Shown here piece after piece: positions 1 through 8,632 of a DNA stretch of 25,435 bases (position 1 is its first letter; every line of letters starts with the position of its first letter). The DNA is from Clostridia bacterium (GTDB lineage Bacteria; Bacillota; Clostridia; Oscillospirales; Acutalibacteraceae). The stretch is from the NCBI GenBank assembly GCA_017559885.1, contig JAFYQN010000020.1:1-25435 (forward strand), written 5' to 3'. The position numbers and the translations under genes are program-made. The notes beneath the pieces were generated by a model. It searched no databases, was not told the origin of the DNA, and saw only the letters and a list, made by a program, of their open reading frames with translations.

Positions 1-29
1 GGAGTGCTATTTTTTGCTGTTTACTTCTA
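1..29. other. Window edge, possible half of a terminator hairpin
   Basis: This short stretch lies downstream of the dockerin/GH16 gene. On the + strand it reads GGAGTGCTA followed by six T, which resembles the right arm and T-run of an intrinsic terminator whose left arm would lie outside the window. It could terminate a gene to the left, the GH16 gene, or both. The pairing partner is not visible, so this is only a suggestion. Confidence 0.25.
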
Positions 30-3000
30 TTAATAACCAAAGTGGTTGCCGTTATTAAAGCTTTCGGTTTCGCGAGTGATAATATCGCGTCTGCCGTCAT
101 ACTGATAAACTCTTAAATAATCATACTCAAGGGTGATTTTGTCGGGATTTGCCGCAGTACCGTTGTTAACCAACATATCGGTATGCATAACCGCATTATC
201 ACTTGTAGAGTTATTATGATTTGGATTTGAAGTATAAAGTATGTTATCAATAAGGAAGTACATATACTGGTTTGCAACCTCGGCATCGTCAACACAGTCG
301 TAATCACTTGGTTTCTTGCCACTGTCGGTATTGTATGTCATATCGCTTGTGCCAAGAATCGCGTTATCGTCTTCAATACCGTCACCGTTAAGGTCATAGA
401 TATAAAGTGTAAAGTTAAACTTATCTACACCGTTTGTGCTCCAATAGAAACCGTAACGACGTGGCGCTGTAAGTTGTTTTTGCAATGATTCTTTGTAGTT
501 AGCGGTAACACGACCCAAAAAATCTTTTGTATATCTGGTAGTTGAACCATCGGTAAAGTCGTGATATTTAGCGCTTGTACTAAAGTAATATTCCTTAGAA
601 CCAAAATAATCCTTTTGCATAACTGCGCGTGGTGTGCCGGGATTATCCCAGTCAATTACGTTAACCGTTGCTTGATTTCTTGCGCCAACCGAATAGAATT
701 TATGCACATTAAGATACAAACGATGCTCATAAGTACCCGTAGTCTTGGTCTTTCTTAAATTGGTATAATTAAGACTTGGGTTTTGCATAAGTTCCCAAAT
801 ATCTATTTCAAAATAGTTGGTAGGCACTTGATATTTATAGGTTGTGGGGTCGGTAGATTCAGGCCATGTTGACGTGCCGTCATAAGCGTATGCCCCTGTG
901 TTGTTACGCTTATAAACCTTGGCATAAAGGGTTTCGTCCATAGCATAGTTATTCAACGAACCGTGACCCAGCATCCACCAGGATGCAAACACATGACCGT
1001 CGGACGGCAAGCTGCCGTACATCTCGGCATAACCTTGTTTCCAGAGCATTGAGTGATTTGCCTTAATAAGACCCGGATTTGCAATAACATCTTCGTCGTC
1101 TATAGAATCGCTAAATGCAGTAGAACCTTCTTGCTCATAAAGTCGTACGTAACCTAAGCTGTCGGTTTCGGCAGTCGCGTGACTTGCCTTGACACCACGA
1201 GTAATGGTAAGTTTACCATCCTCTACCCAATAAAGCTTACTAAGTTCTTTTTCGTTAACCGATTCAACATTGTTATAGTTACCGCTCTTGCCCGCTTCGG
1301 TTTCGGTTCGCATTCTTTGATGGTTCCAAATATCAAGATTAAGTAATGAATTTTCACCTTCGCCTGCGTCTTCTACTCCGTCAAACTCATCGCCCCAAGC
1401 GTAGTACATAACCTTTTGCGTATCGGCTACGCCGTCGTAGTTGGTATCAACCATTACGGTTTTTGCCCATTTTTCAGGCGCAAGGGTAGCATTATCAACA
1501 GTATAAATACTGCTTGTTTTTTCATTTGAATTAGTTATAAAATCAATTACTGCCTGTTCTACACCTGTAAAACTTCCACCCTTAAACCAAAGCACACCCG
1601 TACTTTCGTTATAGGTTATAGCGTAATCGTTTGTAGCAAGAGAGTTTGACGCATAATCGCTATAATTTTCGATGTTGCCAACTATAATTTCAAGTTCACC
1701 CGTAGGCGTACCTGTGCTATCGTTTGCGTGAACGTAAACTGCGCTACTGTCACTTTTTGTGCCTGTTACAGTTTTGTTAGCGCTTACAACCTTTTTAATA
1801 TCTACGTTTGGTAACTGACTTTCAAGATAAATCTCTAATCGGCGAGCCGCGTCATAGTTGTCGTTTTCGCCATAATAAATCTTTATTTTACCAAGATTTG
1901 CATTTTGCCAAAAACCATCATAAATCTTATCGTAATCGCCAATAATTATGCGGCTTAAAACGGCAATATCGGTAATATTTATCTCGCCATCGCGATTAAT
2001 GTCGCCATATATATTCTCATATTCTGGTACGCGTAACACGTTGCGACGTAAAGCAACAAGGTCGGTCGCATCATACGTATCGGACACACCGTCGCCGTTA
2101 ATGTCGGCAAATTGGCTTGCTACAACCTGATTTTTAAGTCGTGGTGTGCTACCGTTTTTGCCGCCTAAATACCATACGTCACTGTTTTTTGATACGTCAA
2201 TATCGCCCTTATTACCGTTAGCATCGTAATACTCAACCTTTTTAGTTACGGTAGAATCTTGGGTTGCTATGTAATAAGCGTTCTTGATACTGCCAAGCGC
2301 ATTGCCCACGATATGCGAATCGGTTTTAGCGCTTGCAACTACTGTGTTTTCTGCCGAGCAACCTATAATTGTTGCGCCTTGCTGCGTTTCACCTACGATA
2401 GCGCCTGCATACTGTGAACCCGATATAAAATATCCGTCACGAATATGAATATTTTTTACAACGCCGTCTTTTGCGAGCACGGGAATTAAACCTACCGACT
2501 GGTCGTCACCAACATAAAGGTTTGTAACTACGTGACCGTCGCCGTCCAAAACACCGCTAAAAGGAATGTATTTGTATCTTATATCGTTATTTACGTTTAT
2601 AGCGTCTTGTGTAATCCAAGCGCCTTCAGAAGCATCGATATCACAGGTTAGTTTATAGTACAACTTGTTATAAACGTTGACACCGCCCGATGCGATTGCG
2701 CGCGCAAGCTGGAACGCGTTTGAAATAAGATATGGATCTTCTTCAGTTCCTGAACCTTGAAGGTCGTAATACATACCGTACGTGCCACGATAATACGCGC
2801 CGCCATATATGTTGTATGCGCCGCCATTGTTGTTTTGCGCCGCTATCATTTTTGCATACGATGCCGAAGAATCAATGTTGTTGGAGTTGATTTTTGGCAT
2901 TGGGATTACGCGTGTTGTGTTATCATATACCGTAACAAGTTGCCAACAATCACGCCAGTTAAGTCCCGGCATATCGGATACGATATATTCATTTTTTGTT

Positions 3001-4118
3001 TCTACACGTGTTATATTAAGCAGTTTATTGTACTTGTCCGGATATTTTGTGTTAATTTGTGTGGTTACAGTGCTATAACTATTGTTAAAGAAAACCTGAA
3101 ATCCGTTGCCGTATCGACTGTACCATACCTCTTTATCGTCAACACAAACCTCGTCAACCACAGGCGCGCCCAATGCTACGCAGTTGTTTATTTCGACATT
3201 GTTCATACTGTTGCCGCCGCTTATGATAGCGCCAATCATATTAGACGTTACACCGTCGGTGCTTGAAACTATTCTTTCACAAGATACGCCGTCAAAAAGG
3301 CAGTTGCTGATAATAAGATTTTCACAGGTTGAGGTTGTTGAAACAATACCTGCAGCGCCGGGATTATGATTATACATAGTGTTGTCGGTTCTTTGCGTAA
3401 CGGTAATATTACGGGTAGATGCTATAAACGAATTGCGAACAGAAATATTGGCAATGGTATGAATTGTTGAGTCATTGGCATAACTACCCAAAAGTGTTGT
3501 AACGATTGCCGCGTTACCCGTACTTGAAGAATAACAAGAGTCAAAATTAAAGTTTTTTATAGTTGCGGTGCCGTCAAGTTTGCCAACAAAACCCTTACCG
3601 TTAGAACTATACATACCGTAAACAGTAACTCCGTTACCGTCAAGGTTACCTACAAACGCTGTGTTTGGATTCCATACTTTTTTTGTAGAACCGTTTACAA
3701 AAACTTTTATTCCTTCAAGTGTTTCACTGCCCACAATATCGTTAAGGTAGATTTTGCTCACATAATCAGACACTTTATAATAATTAGGCGAATAAACAGG
3801 AACATATTCTGTTGATGATCCTTGCTTTAAAATCTTGCTTGTCTGTTTACCGCCTGCGACACTGTTGGTAGTATCGGTAATTTGAGTTAAAGCAAGGTAA
3901 AGTTGGTCGGCAGTTTCTATTATGTAGGGGTCTTCTTGCGTACCGCTACCGTTAGCAAAACTACTTGCGGCATTACCGCTCCAAACCGTAACGCTCTCGA
4001 CGGTGTTTTCGGCAGATACCTTGATTTGAGCGCTTGTGTTCACACCTGAAATTGCGCCCACAATCATAACGATTGCCAAGACCAAACTAATTATATTTTT
4101 AAATTTTAATGATTTCAT
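30..4118 (-). CDS. Secreted dockerin-containing GH16-like glucanase, multidomain
   Basis: A 1362-aa secreted protein, probably a beta-glucan hydrolase of the GH16 (laminarinase/lichenase) type. Residues 1-31 form a signal peptide. Two long modules open with near-identical G-S-G-T-x-E-D-P-Y sequences (about 57-65 and 455-463) and continue as Gly/Asn-rich beta repeats resembling GLUG or beta-helix domains. A type I dockerin lies at about 670-727, with two calcium loops of D-x-N-x-D spacing (from D672 and D706). Residues 743-865 resemble the non-catalytic N-terminal domain of GH20/GH67 enzymes, a weak call. The GH16-like domain starts near 907 (WGDEFDG); EIDIWE at 1104-1109 fits the GH16 active-site signature, and E1104 and E1109 are the expected nucleophile and acid/base. 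The domain ends in a typical YDYLRVYQY strand. There is no C-terminal anchor; the dockerin implies docking to a cohesin. ATG with GGAG eight bases upstream. Substrate is not deducible. Confidence 0.85.
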   Translation of the reverse strand: MKSLKFKNIISLVLAIVMIVGAISGVNTSAQIKVSAENTVESVTVWSGNAASSFANGSGTQEDPYIIETADQLYLALTQITDTTNSVAGGKQTSKILKQGSSTEYVPVYSPNYYKVSDYVSKIYLNDIVGSETLEGIKVFVNGSTKKVWNPNTAFVGNLDGNGVTVYGMYSSNGKGFVGKLDGTATIKNFNFDSCYSSSTGNAAIVTTLLGSYANDSTIHTIANISVRNSFIASTRNITVTQRTDNTMYNHNPGAAGIVSTTSTCENLIISNCLFDGVSCERIVSSTDGVTSNMIGAIISGGNSMNNVEINNCVALGAPVVDEVCVDDKEVWYSRYGNGFQVFFNNSYSTVTTQINTKYPDKYNKLLNITRVETKNEYIVSDMPGLNWRDCWQLVTVYDNTTRVIPMPKINSNNIDSSASYAKMIAAQNNNGGAYNIYGGAYYRGTYGMYYDLQGSGTEEDPYLISNAFQLARAIASGGVNVYNKLYYKLTCDIDASEGAWITQDAINVNNDIRYKYIPFSGVLDGDGHVVTNLYVGDDQSVGLIPVLAKDGVVKNIHIRDGYFISGSQYAGAIVGETQQGATIIGCSAENTVVASAKTDSHIVGNALGSIKNAYYIATQDSTVTKKVEYYDANGNKGDIDVSKNSDVWYLGGKNGSTPRLKNQVVASQFADINGDGVSDTYDATDLVALRRNVLRVPEYENIYGDINRDGEINITDIAVLSRIIIGDYDKIYDGFWQNANLGKIKIYYGENDNYDAARRLEIYLESQLPNVDIKKVVSANKTVTGTKSDSSAVYVHANDSTGTPTGELEIIVGNIENYSDYASNSLATNDYAITYNESTGVLWFKGGSFTGVEQAVIDFITNSNEKTSSIYTVDNATLAPEKWAKTVMVDTNYDGVADTQKVMYYAWGDEFDGVEDAGEGENSLLNLDIWNHQRMRTETEAGKSGNYNNVESVNEKELSKLYWVEDGKLTITRGVKASHATAETDSLGYVRLYEQEGSTAFSDSIDDEDVIANPGLIKANHSMLWKQGYAEMYGSLPSDGHVFASWWMLGHGSLNNYAMDETLYAKVYKRNNTGAYAYDGTSTWPESTDPTTYKYQVPTNYFEIDIWELMQNPSLNYTNLRKTKTTGTYEHRLYLNVHKFYSVGARNQATVNVIDWDNPGTPRAVMQKDYFGSKEYYFSTSAKYHDFTDGSTTRYTKDFLGRVTANYKESLQKQLTAPRRYGFYWSTNGVDKFNFTLYIYDLNGDGIEDDNAILGTSDMTYNTDSGKKPSDYDCVDDAEVANQYMYFLIDNILYTSNPNHNNSTSDNAVMHTDMLVNNGTAANPDKITLEYDYLRVYQYDGRRDIITRETESFNNGNHFGY

Positions 4119-4166
4119 TAACCTTCTCCTTCGCTTAATATAAAACCAATTTATACTATTAGTTAT

Positions 4167-4195
4167 ATTGTATCATAAAATCAACTTTAATTCAA
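4167..4195 (-). promoter_or_regulatory. Predicted sigma-A promoter of the dockerin/GH16 gene
   Basis: On the minus strand TTGAAT (4195-4190) and TACAAT (4172-4167) are separated by 17 bases. The predicted start lies near 4160, giving a leader of about 40 nt. It is read by eye from consensus, and other AT-rich hexamers nearby could serve instead. Confidence 0.5.
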
Positions 4196-4205
4196 TCATA
4201 TATAT

Positions 4206-4238
4206 AAAAAACCTTCAAGAATTTTCTTGAAGGTTTTT
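4206..4238 (-). terminator. Intrinsic terminator after the purine permease gene
   Basis: A 10-bp perfect stem (4212-4221 with 4224-4233; the innermost pairs probably open to form the loop) flanked by A-runs and T-runs on both sides. It follows the permease stop at 4242 on the minus strand by a few bases and ends in a U-tract. The symmetric flanks could also let it work on the + strand. Confidence 0.85.
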
Positions 4239-4241
4239 TGT

Positions 4242-5663
4242 TTAATGTGTTAAAAGCAACATTGCAATAAACAGTAATGCAATAATCCACGAACTTAACT
4301 TAATCTTTTTAAAATCACCACAAAATACGCTAATAACTATGTAAGAAATAAGACCAAAAGCAATGCCATAAGAAATATTATATGTAAACGGCATTACGGC
4401 AAGCGTTAAAAATGCAGGAACAGATACCTTAAAATCGTACCACTCAACATTTTTAATCGACGCCATCATAAGAATACCAACGTAAATAAGCACCGCTGCC
4501 GTAGCGCAAGATGGTACAAGTTGCGCAATAGGACTTAAAAACATCGCTATAAAGAAAAATACACCGCAAAAGATTGACGTAAGTCCTGTTCTGCCACCCG
4601 CTGCGACACCTGCGTTTACTTCGCTAAATGTAGTAACGGTAGACGTGCCGCAAATTGAACCCACCGACGTAGCAATCGCATCAGAAAGCATACCACGATT
4701 CATATTTATAGGTTCGCCCTTTTCGTCAAGCAAATCTGCGCGCTCACAAGCGGCGTAAAGCGTGCCGAGAGTATCAAACATATCAACCATACAAAACGCA
4801 AGAGCGGTTGTAATAATGGTAAGTATTAAATTTGCATTACCATGTTTTTGAGAATAAGCCGAAAAATCAAAACCCTCTGTAAACACCTTAAAGAATGACT
4901 GTGAACCAAACTCTTTAAACGCCTCGACAGGACTAATAATATTAATTTCTTTAGCGAGTGAAGTATAAAAACCGTCGACGGTAAATCCCAGCAAGTAATA
5001 CATTACCATACCGCCAAGCATTCCTATAAGCACTGCGCCGCGAATTTTTTTATGACTCATAATAACAATCGCAAGCAATGTGCAAATTGTAACCACCATA
5101 GGCATAATACTGCCCCAAGAGTTATCGGTGTTTAACAAATTAAAGGACCCTAAGTCCACCAAAGTGGATTTGTTATCAACTACTATGCCTGCATTTTGCA
5201 AACCTAAAAGAGCAATGAACAAACCTATTCCCGACGGAATCGCAACCCTTACGGCTTTTGGCAACGAGTCAAAAATCTTTTTGCGAAGGCCCGTTACAGT
5301 AAGCAGTATAAAAATAATGCCCTCTGCCAAAATAAGAACCAACGCGTTGGCATAAGAAAGACCAAATCCAATACAAACGGTATATACAAAAAACGCGTTA
5401 AGACCCATACCGCTTGCTTGCGCGAGTGGTAAATTGGCAAGCAAACCTACAAGCATGGTGCCCACAACTGCCGATATTGCTGTAGCAATATAAATTGCGT
5501 TGTAAGACACGCCCAACGGATTGCTGCCGTCATCAAATGGGTTGGCAAACATATTTGCATTAACCATCAGAATATAAACCATCGAAAAAAACGTGGTCAT
5601 ACCGGCAATAAACTCGGTCTTTACCGAAGTGCCGCGTTCTTTAAGTTTAAAAAAACGTTCCAT
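4242..5663 (-). CDS. AzgA-type NCS2 purine permease (adenine/hypoxanthine/guanine)
   Basis: A 473-aa polytopic membrane protein of the nucleobase:cation symporter-2 superfamily, AzgA/PbuG branch, expected to import purine bases with protons. Family hallmarks are the N-terminal TEFIAGMTTFFSMVYI segment, the NLPLAQASGMGLNAFF helix, the MVDMFDTLGTLYA segment and the GTSTVTTFSEVNAGVAAGGR loop, followed by several hydrophobic helices. The length is normal. The furthest upstream ATG (5669) directly abuts AGGAG with no spacing; the second ATG, two codons on, has six bases of spacing and is chosen here. The gene is monocistronic, with its own promoter and terminator. Substrate preference among adenine, guanine and hypoxanthine cannot be decided by eye. 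Confidence 0.9.
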   Translation of the reverse strand: MERFFKLKERGTSVKTEFIAGMTTFFSMVYILMVNANMFANPFDDGSNPLGVSYNAIYIATAISAVVGTMLVGLLANLPLAQASGMGLNAFFVYTVCIGFGLSYANALVLILAEGIIFILLTVTGLRKKIFDSLPKAVRVAIPSGIGLFIALLGLQNAGIVVDNKSTLVDLGSFNLLNTDNSWGSIMPMVVTICTLLAIVIMSHKKIRGAVLIGMLGGMVMYYLLGFTVDGFYTSLAKEINIISPVEAFKEFGSQSFFKVFTEGFDFSAYSQKHGNANLILTIITTALAFCMVDMFDTLGTLYAACERADLLDEKGEPINMNRGMLSDAIATSVGSICGTSTVTTFSEVNAGVAAGGRTGLTSIFCGVFFFIAMFLSPIAQLVPSCATAAVLIYVGILMMASIKNVEWYDFKVSVPAFLTLAVMPFTYNISYGIAFGLISYIVISVFCGDFKKIKLSSWIIALLFIAMLLLTH

Positions 5664-5697
5664 TTTCATCTCCTAAAATATGAAATAACATATTGCT

Positions 5698-5726
5698 ATT
5701 ATAAACCATTTATTTTAAGATTTCAA
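5698..5726 (-). promoter_or_regulatory. Strong sigma-A promoter of the purine permease gene
   Basis: TTGAAA (5726-5721) and a perfect TATAAT (5703-5698) on the minus strand, 17 bases apart. The transcript would start near 5691, leaving a leader of about 30 nt. That is too short to hold a purine riboswitch, the usual control of such genes in Bacillota. Confidence 0.7.
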
Positions 5727-5763
5727 GAGATTAAAATGGTAAAAAGGTTTGCTATACACATAC

Positions 5764-5792
5764 TTGCATTAATCGATTTTTTGTTGTATTAT
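5764..5792 (+). promoter_or_regulatory. Possible sigma-A promoter of the SH3b lipoprotein gene
   Basis: TTGCAT (5764-5769) and TATTAT (5787-5792) with a 17-base spacer. The -35 matches consensus only in TTG, so this is a moderate candidate. The start codon is about 35 nt past the predicted transcription start. Confidence 0.4.
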
Positions 5793-5833
5793 ATAAATAA
5801 AGTTAGTCTAAAACTAAAAAAGGGGAGAATAAT

Positions 5834-7714
5834 GTGAAAAAGGCAAAATGGTTATGTTGTATTATTGTTGCAGTTGCACTCTTTTTTAACGGTTGCGCCT
5901 GCATACCGGGTGTTTCAAGCAACGAAGGTTTTAACCTTAAAGATTTTGACCTGTCAAGTATTACAGGTAAGTTAAAAAAAGAGATGAGCGAGGAAGAACT
6001 TAACTCTTCGCTAAACAAAATCGAAATCGCGGCGCTTTCTGCAGCGCTTTCCGCAGACGTAGGTTTAACAAACGATTCTAAAATTTTATATGTAAATGAT
6101 ATCGACGCTGATGGCACACAAGAATTATTCTACGGTGATGGAGTAAGTCAGTTGGTGTTTGACACAACCACCAAAGACGCTCAAATTGTTGCAGGAGTCA
6201 CTTATAACGAATTTTTTGTCGATAAAGACGGCGCGCTATATTTAACCTTTTATGTCGCAGGCGCTTCGGGCACCGATTACGCTCGCACTTACAACAAGTG
6301 GACAGGTAGCGAATACGTTGCCGTATATAAAGAAGAATACAGCGCCGACACCAACGCAACAAGTTACTTCTCAGCCGAAAGCGGCGCGCAAATCTCGAAA
6401 GAAGAAATTGATGCTATAGAGCTTACCGAATATAACGGACGCGCGCAAAAATTCACTTCTTTAACCTTGAACAAAAATTACAAAGACCAAATCACACAAA
6501 AACTTAACGAGCATCTTGCAAATCAGTATACCGAACCTTCTACCGCCACGGCAGACATTGATGACGACGGGCAGGATGAAGTTGTTTTTGTAGTGAGCAA
6601 TTTCCTTACTTCATGGGTTGACGACTTTGCAAACAACACCCAAAATCTTGACCTGCTCTACGGCGAACAAAATTACAATTTCAACAATAAGCGAACCGTT
6701 TTTATTGTTATAGACGAGCAAGAATCCGAACTTAAAGTTTCGGCGTACGCTACTCTTAACGAGTTTTCGGGCGATGCCGCTAACATATCTTTAAACGAAT
6801 TTTCCCTTTCGTTTGGAGGTCGCGAGTTGTTTATACCCTCTAAAATAGAAAATATTGGCGAACTTTCATCAAAAGAGAAATCATCGTTATTCTCTGTTCT
6901 TAAAGACCACTACCGCGCAAAAGGTTATAGCGATATGTTCTTTAAGATAGCAGACGTCGCAGACACAGACGGCGAAGAACTTCTTTGTATTTGCAAAAAA
7001 GACGAAGTATGGCAAATGCTTTTAATAACCTTTAACAGTGATTCCCCTCACTGCTTTGACACCAAAGTTTTAACAAATAACGCGCTATATTTGGTGGATT
7101 ATATGGGCAAAACAAGTTTCCTCTCGTACAAGCAGGCCATATCTCCAAGTCAAGGCGCATTGGGTAATGCGTACGCGTATTCTTATTCTATTAACCGATA
7201 CGATTCAAATAACAACAATCAAACTCTATCGCAAAACAGTATAGGTTACACCAACGCGCAAAAAGACGCTACCGCCATTTCAACGTTTTTCTCATCTTTT
7301 AATACCTGTCTTCAGAAAAACGCGGTTGTAATTTTTGACGCTTATCAGTTGTTTGGTCATCAATGGATGGTCGATAGCGACATAGACTACGGTGACCAAC
7401 CCAACCAAATTATGATTCCGGGTTACGGTTATATCGAAGAAAACAAAAGTTACAAAATCGGTTTTGTATCGGTTGAACCGCAGTCGTGGTTAAACGTACG
7501 TCAAGGTACAGGCACACAGTATGAACTTATCGCCATAAATCCCCTTGACAAACTAAGTTTTGTAAGACCTGCCGCAGGCGCGCCTGTTACAATCTTGGAA
7601 GAAATACAAACGGGCGATGTTGAAAATCCTATATGGCTTAAAATAAGAATAAGTTACGGCGATTACATAATGACAGGTTACGTTTCAAAAAATTATATAA
7701 CAGTAATAAGATAA
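5834..7714 (+). CDS. Lipoprotein with C-terminal SH3b domain, function unknown
   Basis: A 626-aa predicted lipoprotein. Residues 1-20 form a signal peptide ending in a lipobox (FFNG before Cys21), the expected lipidation site. The body has three short Asp-rich strands, D-I-D-A-D-G (89-94), D-I-D-D-D-G (240-245) and A-D-V-A-D-T-D-G (372-379), each followed by hydrophobic beta residues as in FG-GAP/VCBS-like repeats. Residues 541-624 form a bacterial SH3 domain with the SWLNVRQGTGTQYELI signature, usually peptidoglycan or glycan binding. No catalytic domain is visible. The start is GTG: GGGGAG lies seven bases upstream, and the overlapping ATG runs straight into TGA. It is likely monocistronic and held on the outer membrane face. 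The cellular role is unknown. Confidence 0.85.
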   Translation: MKKAKWLCCIIVAVALFFNGCACIPGVSSNEGFNLKDFDLSSITGKLKKEMSEEELNSSLNKIEIAALSAALSADVGLTNDSKILYVNDIDADGTQELFYGDGVSQLVFDTTTKDAQIVAGVTYNEFFVDKDGALYLTFYVAGASGTDYARTYNKWTGSEYVAVYKEEYSADTNATSYFSAESGAQISKEEIDAIELTEYNGRAQKFTSLTLNKNYKDQITQKLNEHLANQYTEPSTATADIDDDGQDEVVFVVSNFLTSWVDDFANNTQNLDLLYGEQNYNFNNKRTVFIVIDEQESELKVSAYATLNEFSGDAANISLNEFSLSFGGRELFIPSKIENIGELSSKEKSSLFSVLKDHYRAKGYSDMFFKIADVADTDGEELLCICKKDEVWQMLLITFNSDSPHCFDTKVLTNNALYLVDYMGKTSFLSYKQAISPSQGALGNAYAYSYSINRYDSNNNNQTLSQNSIGYTNAQKDATAISTFFSSFNTCLQKNAVVIFDAYQLFGHQWMVDSDIDYGDQPNQIMIPGYGYIEENKSYKIGFVSVEPQSWLNVRQGTGTQYELIAINPLDKLSFVRPAAGAPVTILEEIQTGDVENPIWLKIRISYGDYIMTGYVSKNYITVIR

Positions 7715-7717
7715 CGC

Positions 7718-7748
7718 AAAAAATCCTCTCGATTCGAGAGGATTTTTT
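7718..7748. terminator. Bidirectional terminator between convergent genes
   Basis: Stem CCTCTCG (7725-7731) with CGAGAGG (7735-7741), extended by A-T pairs from the flanking A- and T-runs. It sits between the stop of the lipoprotein gene (+) and the stop of the radical SAM gene (-), and has a T-run in either direction. Confidence 0.9.
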
Positions 7749-7749
7749 A

Positions 7750-8577
7750 TTATACAAATCTTTGCGCGTAACCGCATCTTTTACACAAATCTTCACTCGC
7801 TTTACCACACTTAAAGTTATCGACAATGTCAGTAGCCCTTTTAGAGTTTAGTATTGTGTTTAAGTCTTGGGTAAATACGTTGCCCAAATTGATGTTACCG
7901 TCGCTGTCAAGACAACATGGCACTACCGTACCGTCAACAAGTATGCCAAATTGGTTGCGGAGCGCATAGCAAGAAAATTTTTCGCCTTTTGTTTGCAATT
8001 TTATATCGGGCCACTCAAAACGCTCGCCGTATTCTATGTGAATTTTATCTCTTATTCTGATACCGCGAGTGTTTTGCGCCCATTCGCCCGAAATATTTTG
8101 TTTTAACAGTTCATATATTATATCGTTTTTACCATTGTCGTACCCCTTGTTCCAAAGGCGAAAAACAATTATAATGCCTTTGTCAGCGGCTTTTTGAGCA
8201 AAGTCGGCAAGATTAGTAACGCAATCGATAAAATCATCATTTGCTTCTTTTTCAAAACTATGTAACGATACGTTTATTTTATGTATATTTGATAATAAAA
8301 TTTCTTCCTGCCGTCTGATTAAAAGCGTACCATTGGTAGTGATTATTGATTTGTATCCCTGCTCGTTTGCCATTTTAACAAACTCAAAAAGCAACGGATG
8401 CGTAAGCGGTTCGCCCATTAGATGATAATAGATATATTTTGTTTGGTCTTTAAGCTTGTCTAAAACAGTAGCAAACTCTTGTTTACTCATTTGCCTTGGT
8501 GCGCGTGAGTGACCGTGGCAAAAAGAACAATTCATATTGCAAATATTTGTAATTTCTACGTAAACCTTGTTGTACAT
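7750..8577 (-). CDS. Radical SAM protein with a Twitch/SPASM-like C-terminus
   Basis: A 275-aa radical SAM enzyme. The [4Fe-4S]-SAM motif is C13-x3-C17-x2-C20. GEP follows at 55-57 and a TTNG strand at 80-83, both typical of the family. The C-terminal part has C203-x12-G216-x4-C221 and C265-x2-C268, fitting one auxiliary iron-sulfur cluster (Twitch or reduced SPASM) rather than two. Such enzymes often modify peptides or act in cofactor or anaerobic enzyme maturation. No small precursor-peptide gene is visible beside it, so the substrate is unknown. The ribosome binding site is weak. The gene begins only 18 nt after the terminator hairpin of murF, so its expression needs readthrough or a promoter inside murF. 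Confidence 0.85.
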   Translation of the reverse strand: MYNKVYVEITNICNMNCSFCHGHSRAPRQMSKQEFATVLDKLKDQTKYIYYHLMGEPLTHPLLFEFVKMANEQGYKSIITTNGTLLIRRQEEILLSNIHKINVSLHSFEKEANDDFIDCVTNLADFAQKAADKGIIIVFRLWNKGYDNGKNDIIYELLKQNISGEWAQNTRGIRIRDKIHIEYGERFEWPDIKLQTKGEKFSCYALRNQFGILVDGTVVPCCLDSDGNINLGNVFTQDLNTILNSKRATDIVDNFKCGKASEDLCKRCGYAQRFV

Positions 8578-8590
8578 AATATTTCCATTT

Positions 8591-8631
8591 CTTAAAAAGA
8601 GGCTTAAAACTGTAATTTTAAGCCTCTTTTA
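8591..8631 (-). terminator. Intrinsic terminator after murF
   Basis: A perfect 15-bp stem (8595-8609 with 8616-8630) and a six-base loop, two bases beyond the murF stop. On the minus strand its 3' side is U-rich. It separates ddl-murF from the radical SAM gene, whose start codon lies only 18 nt downstream. Confidence 0.85.
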
Positions 8632-8632
8632 A

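Noticed and set aside
2757..3266. 169-aa open frame antisense to the dockerin/GH16 gene
   Set aside because: It lies wholly within the well-supported minus-strand gene, has an unusual Cys/Val/Ile-rich composition and no ribosome binding site logic. It is a shadow frame.
5664..5833. Purine riboswitch before the permease
   Set aside because: A strong promoter leaves only about 30 nt of leader, and no purine-aptamer consensus is visible.
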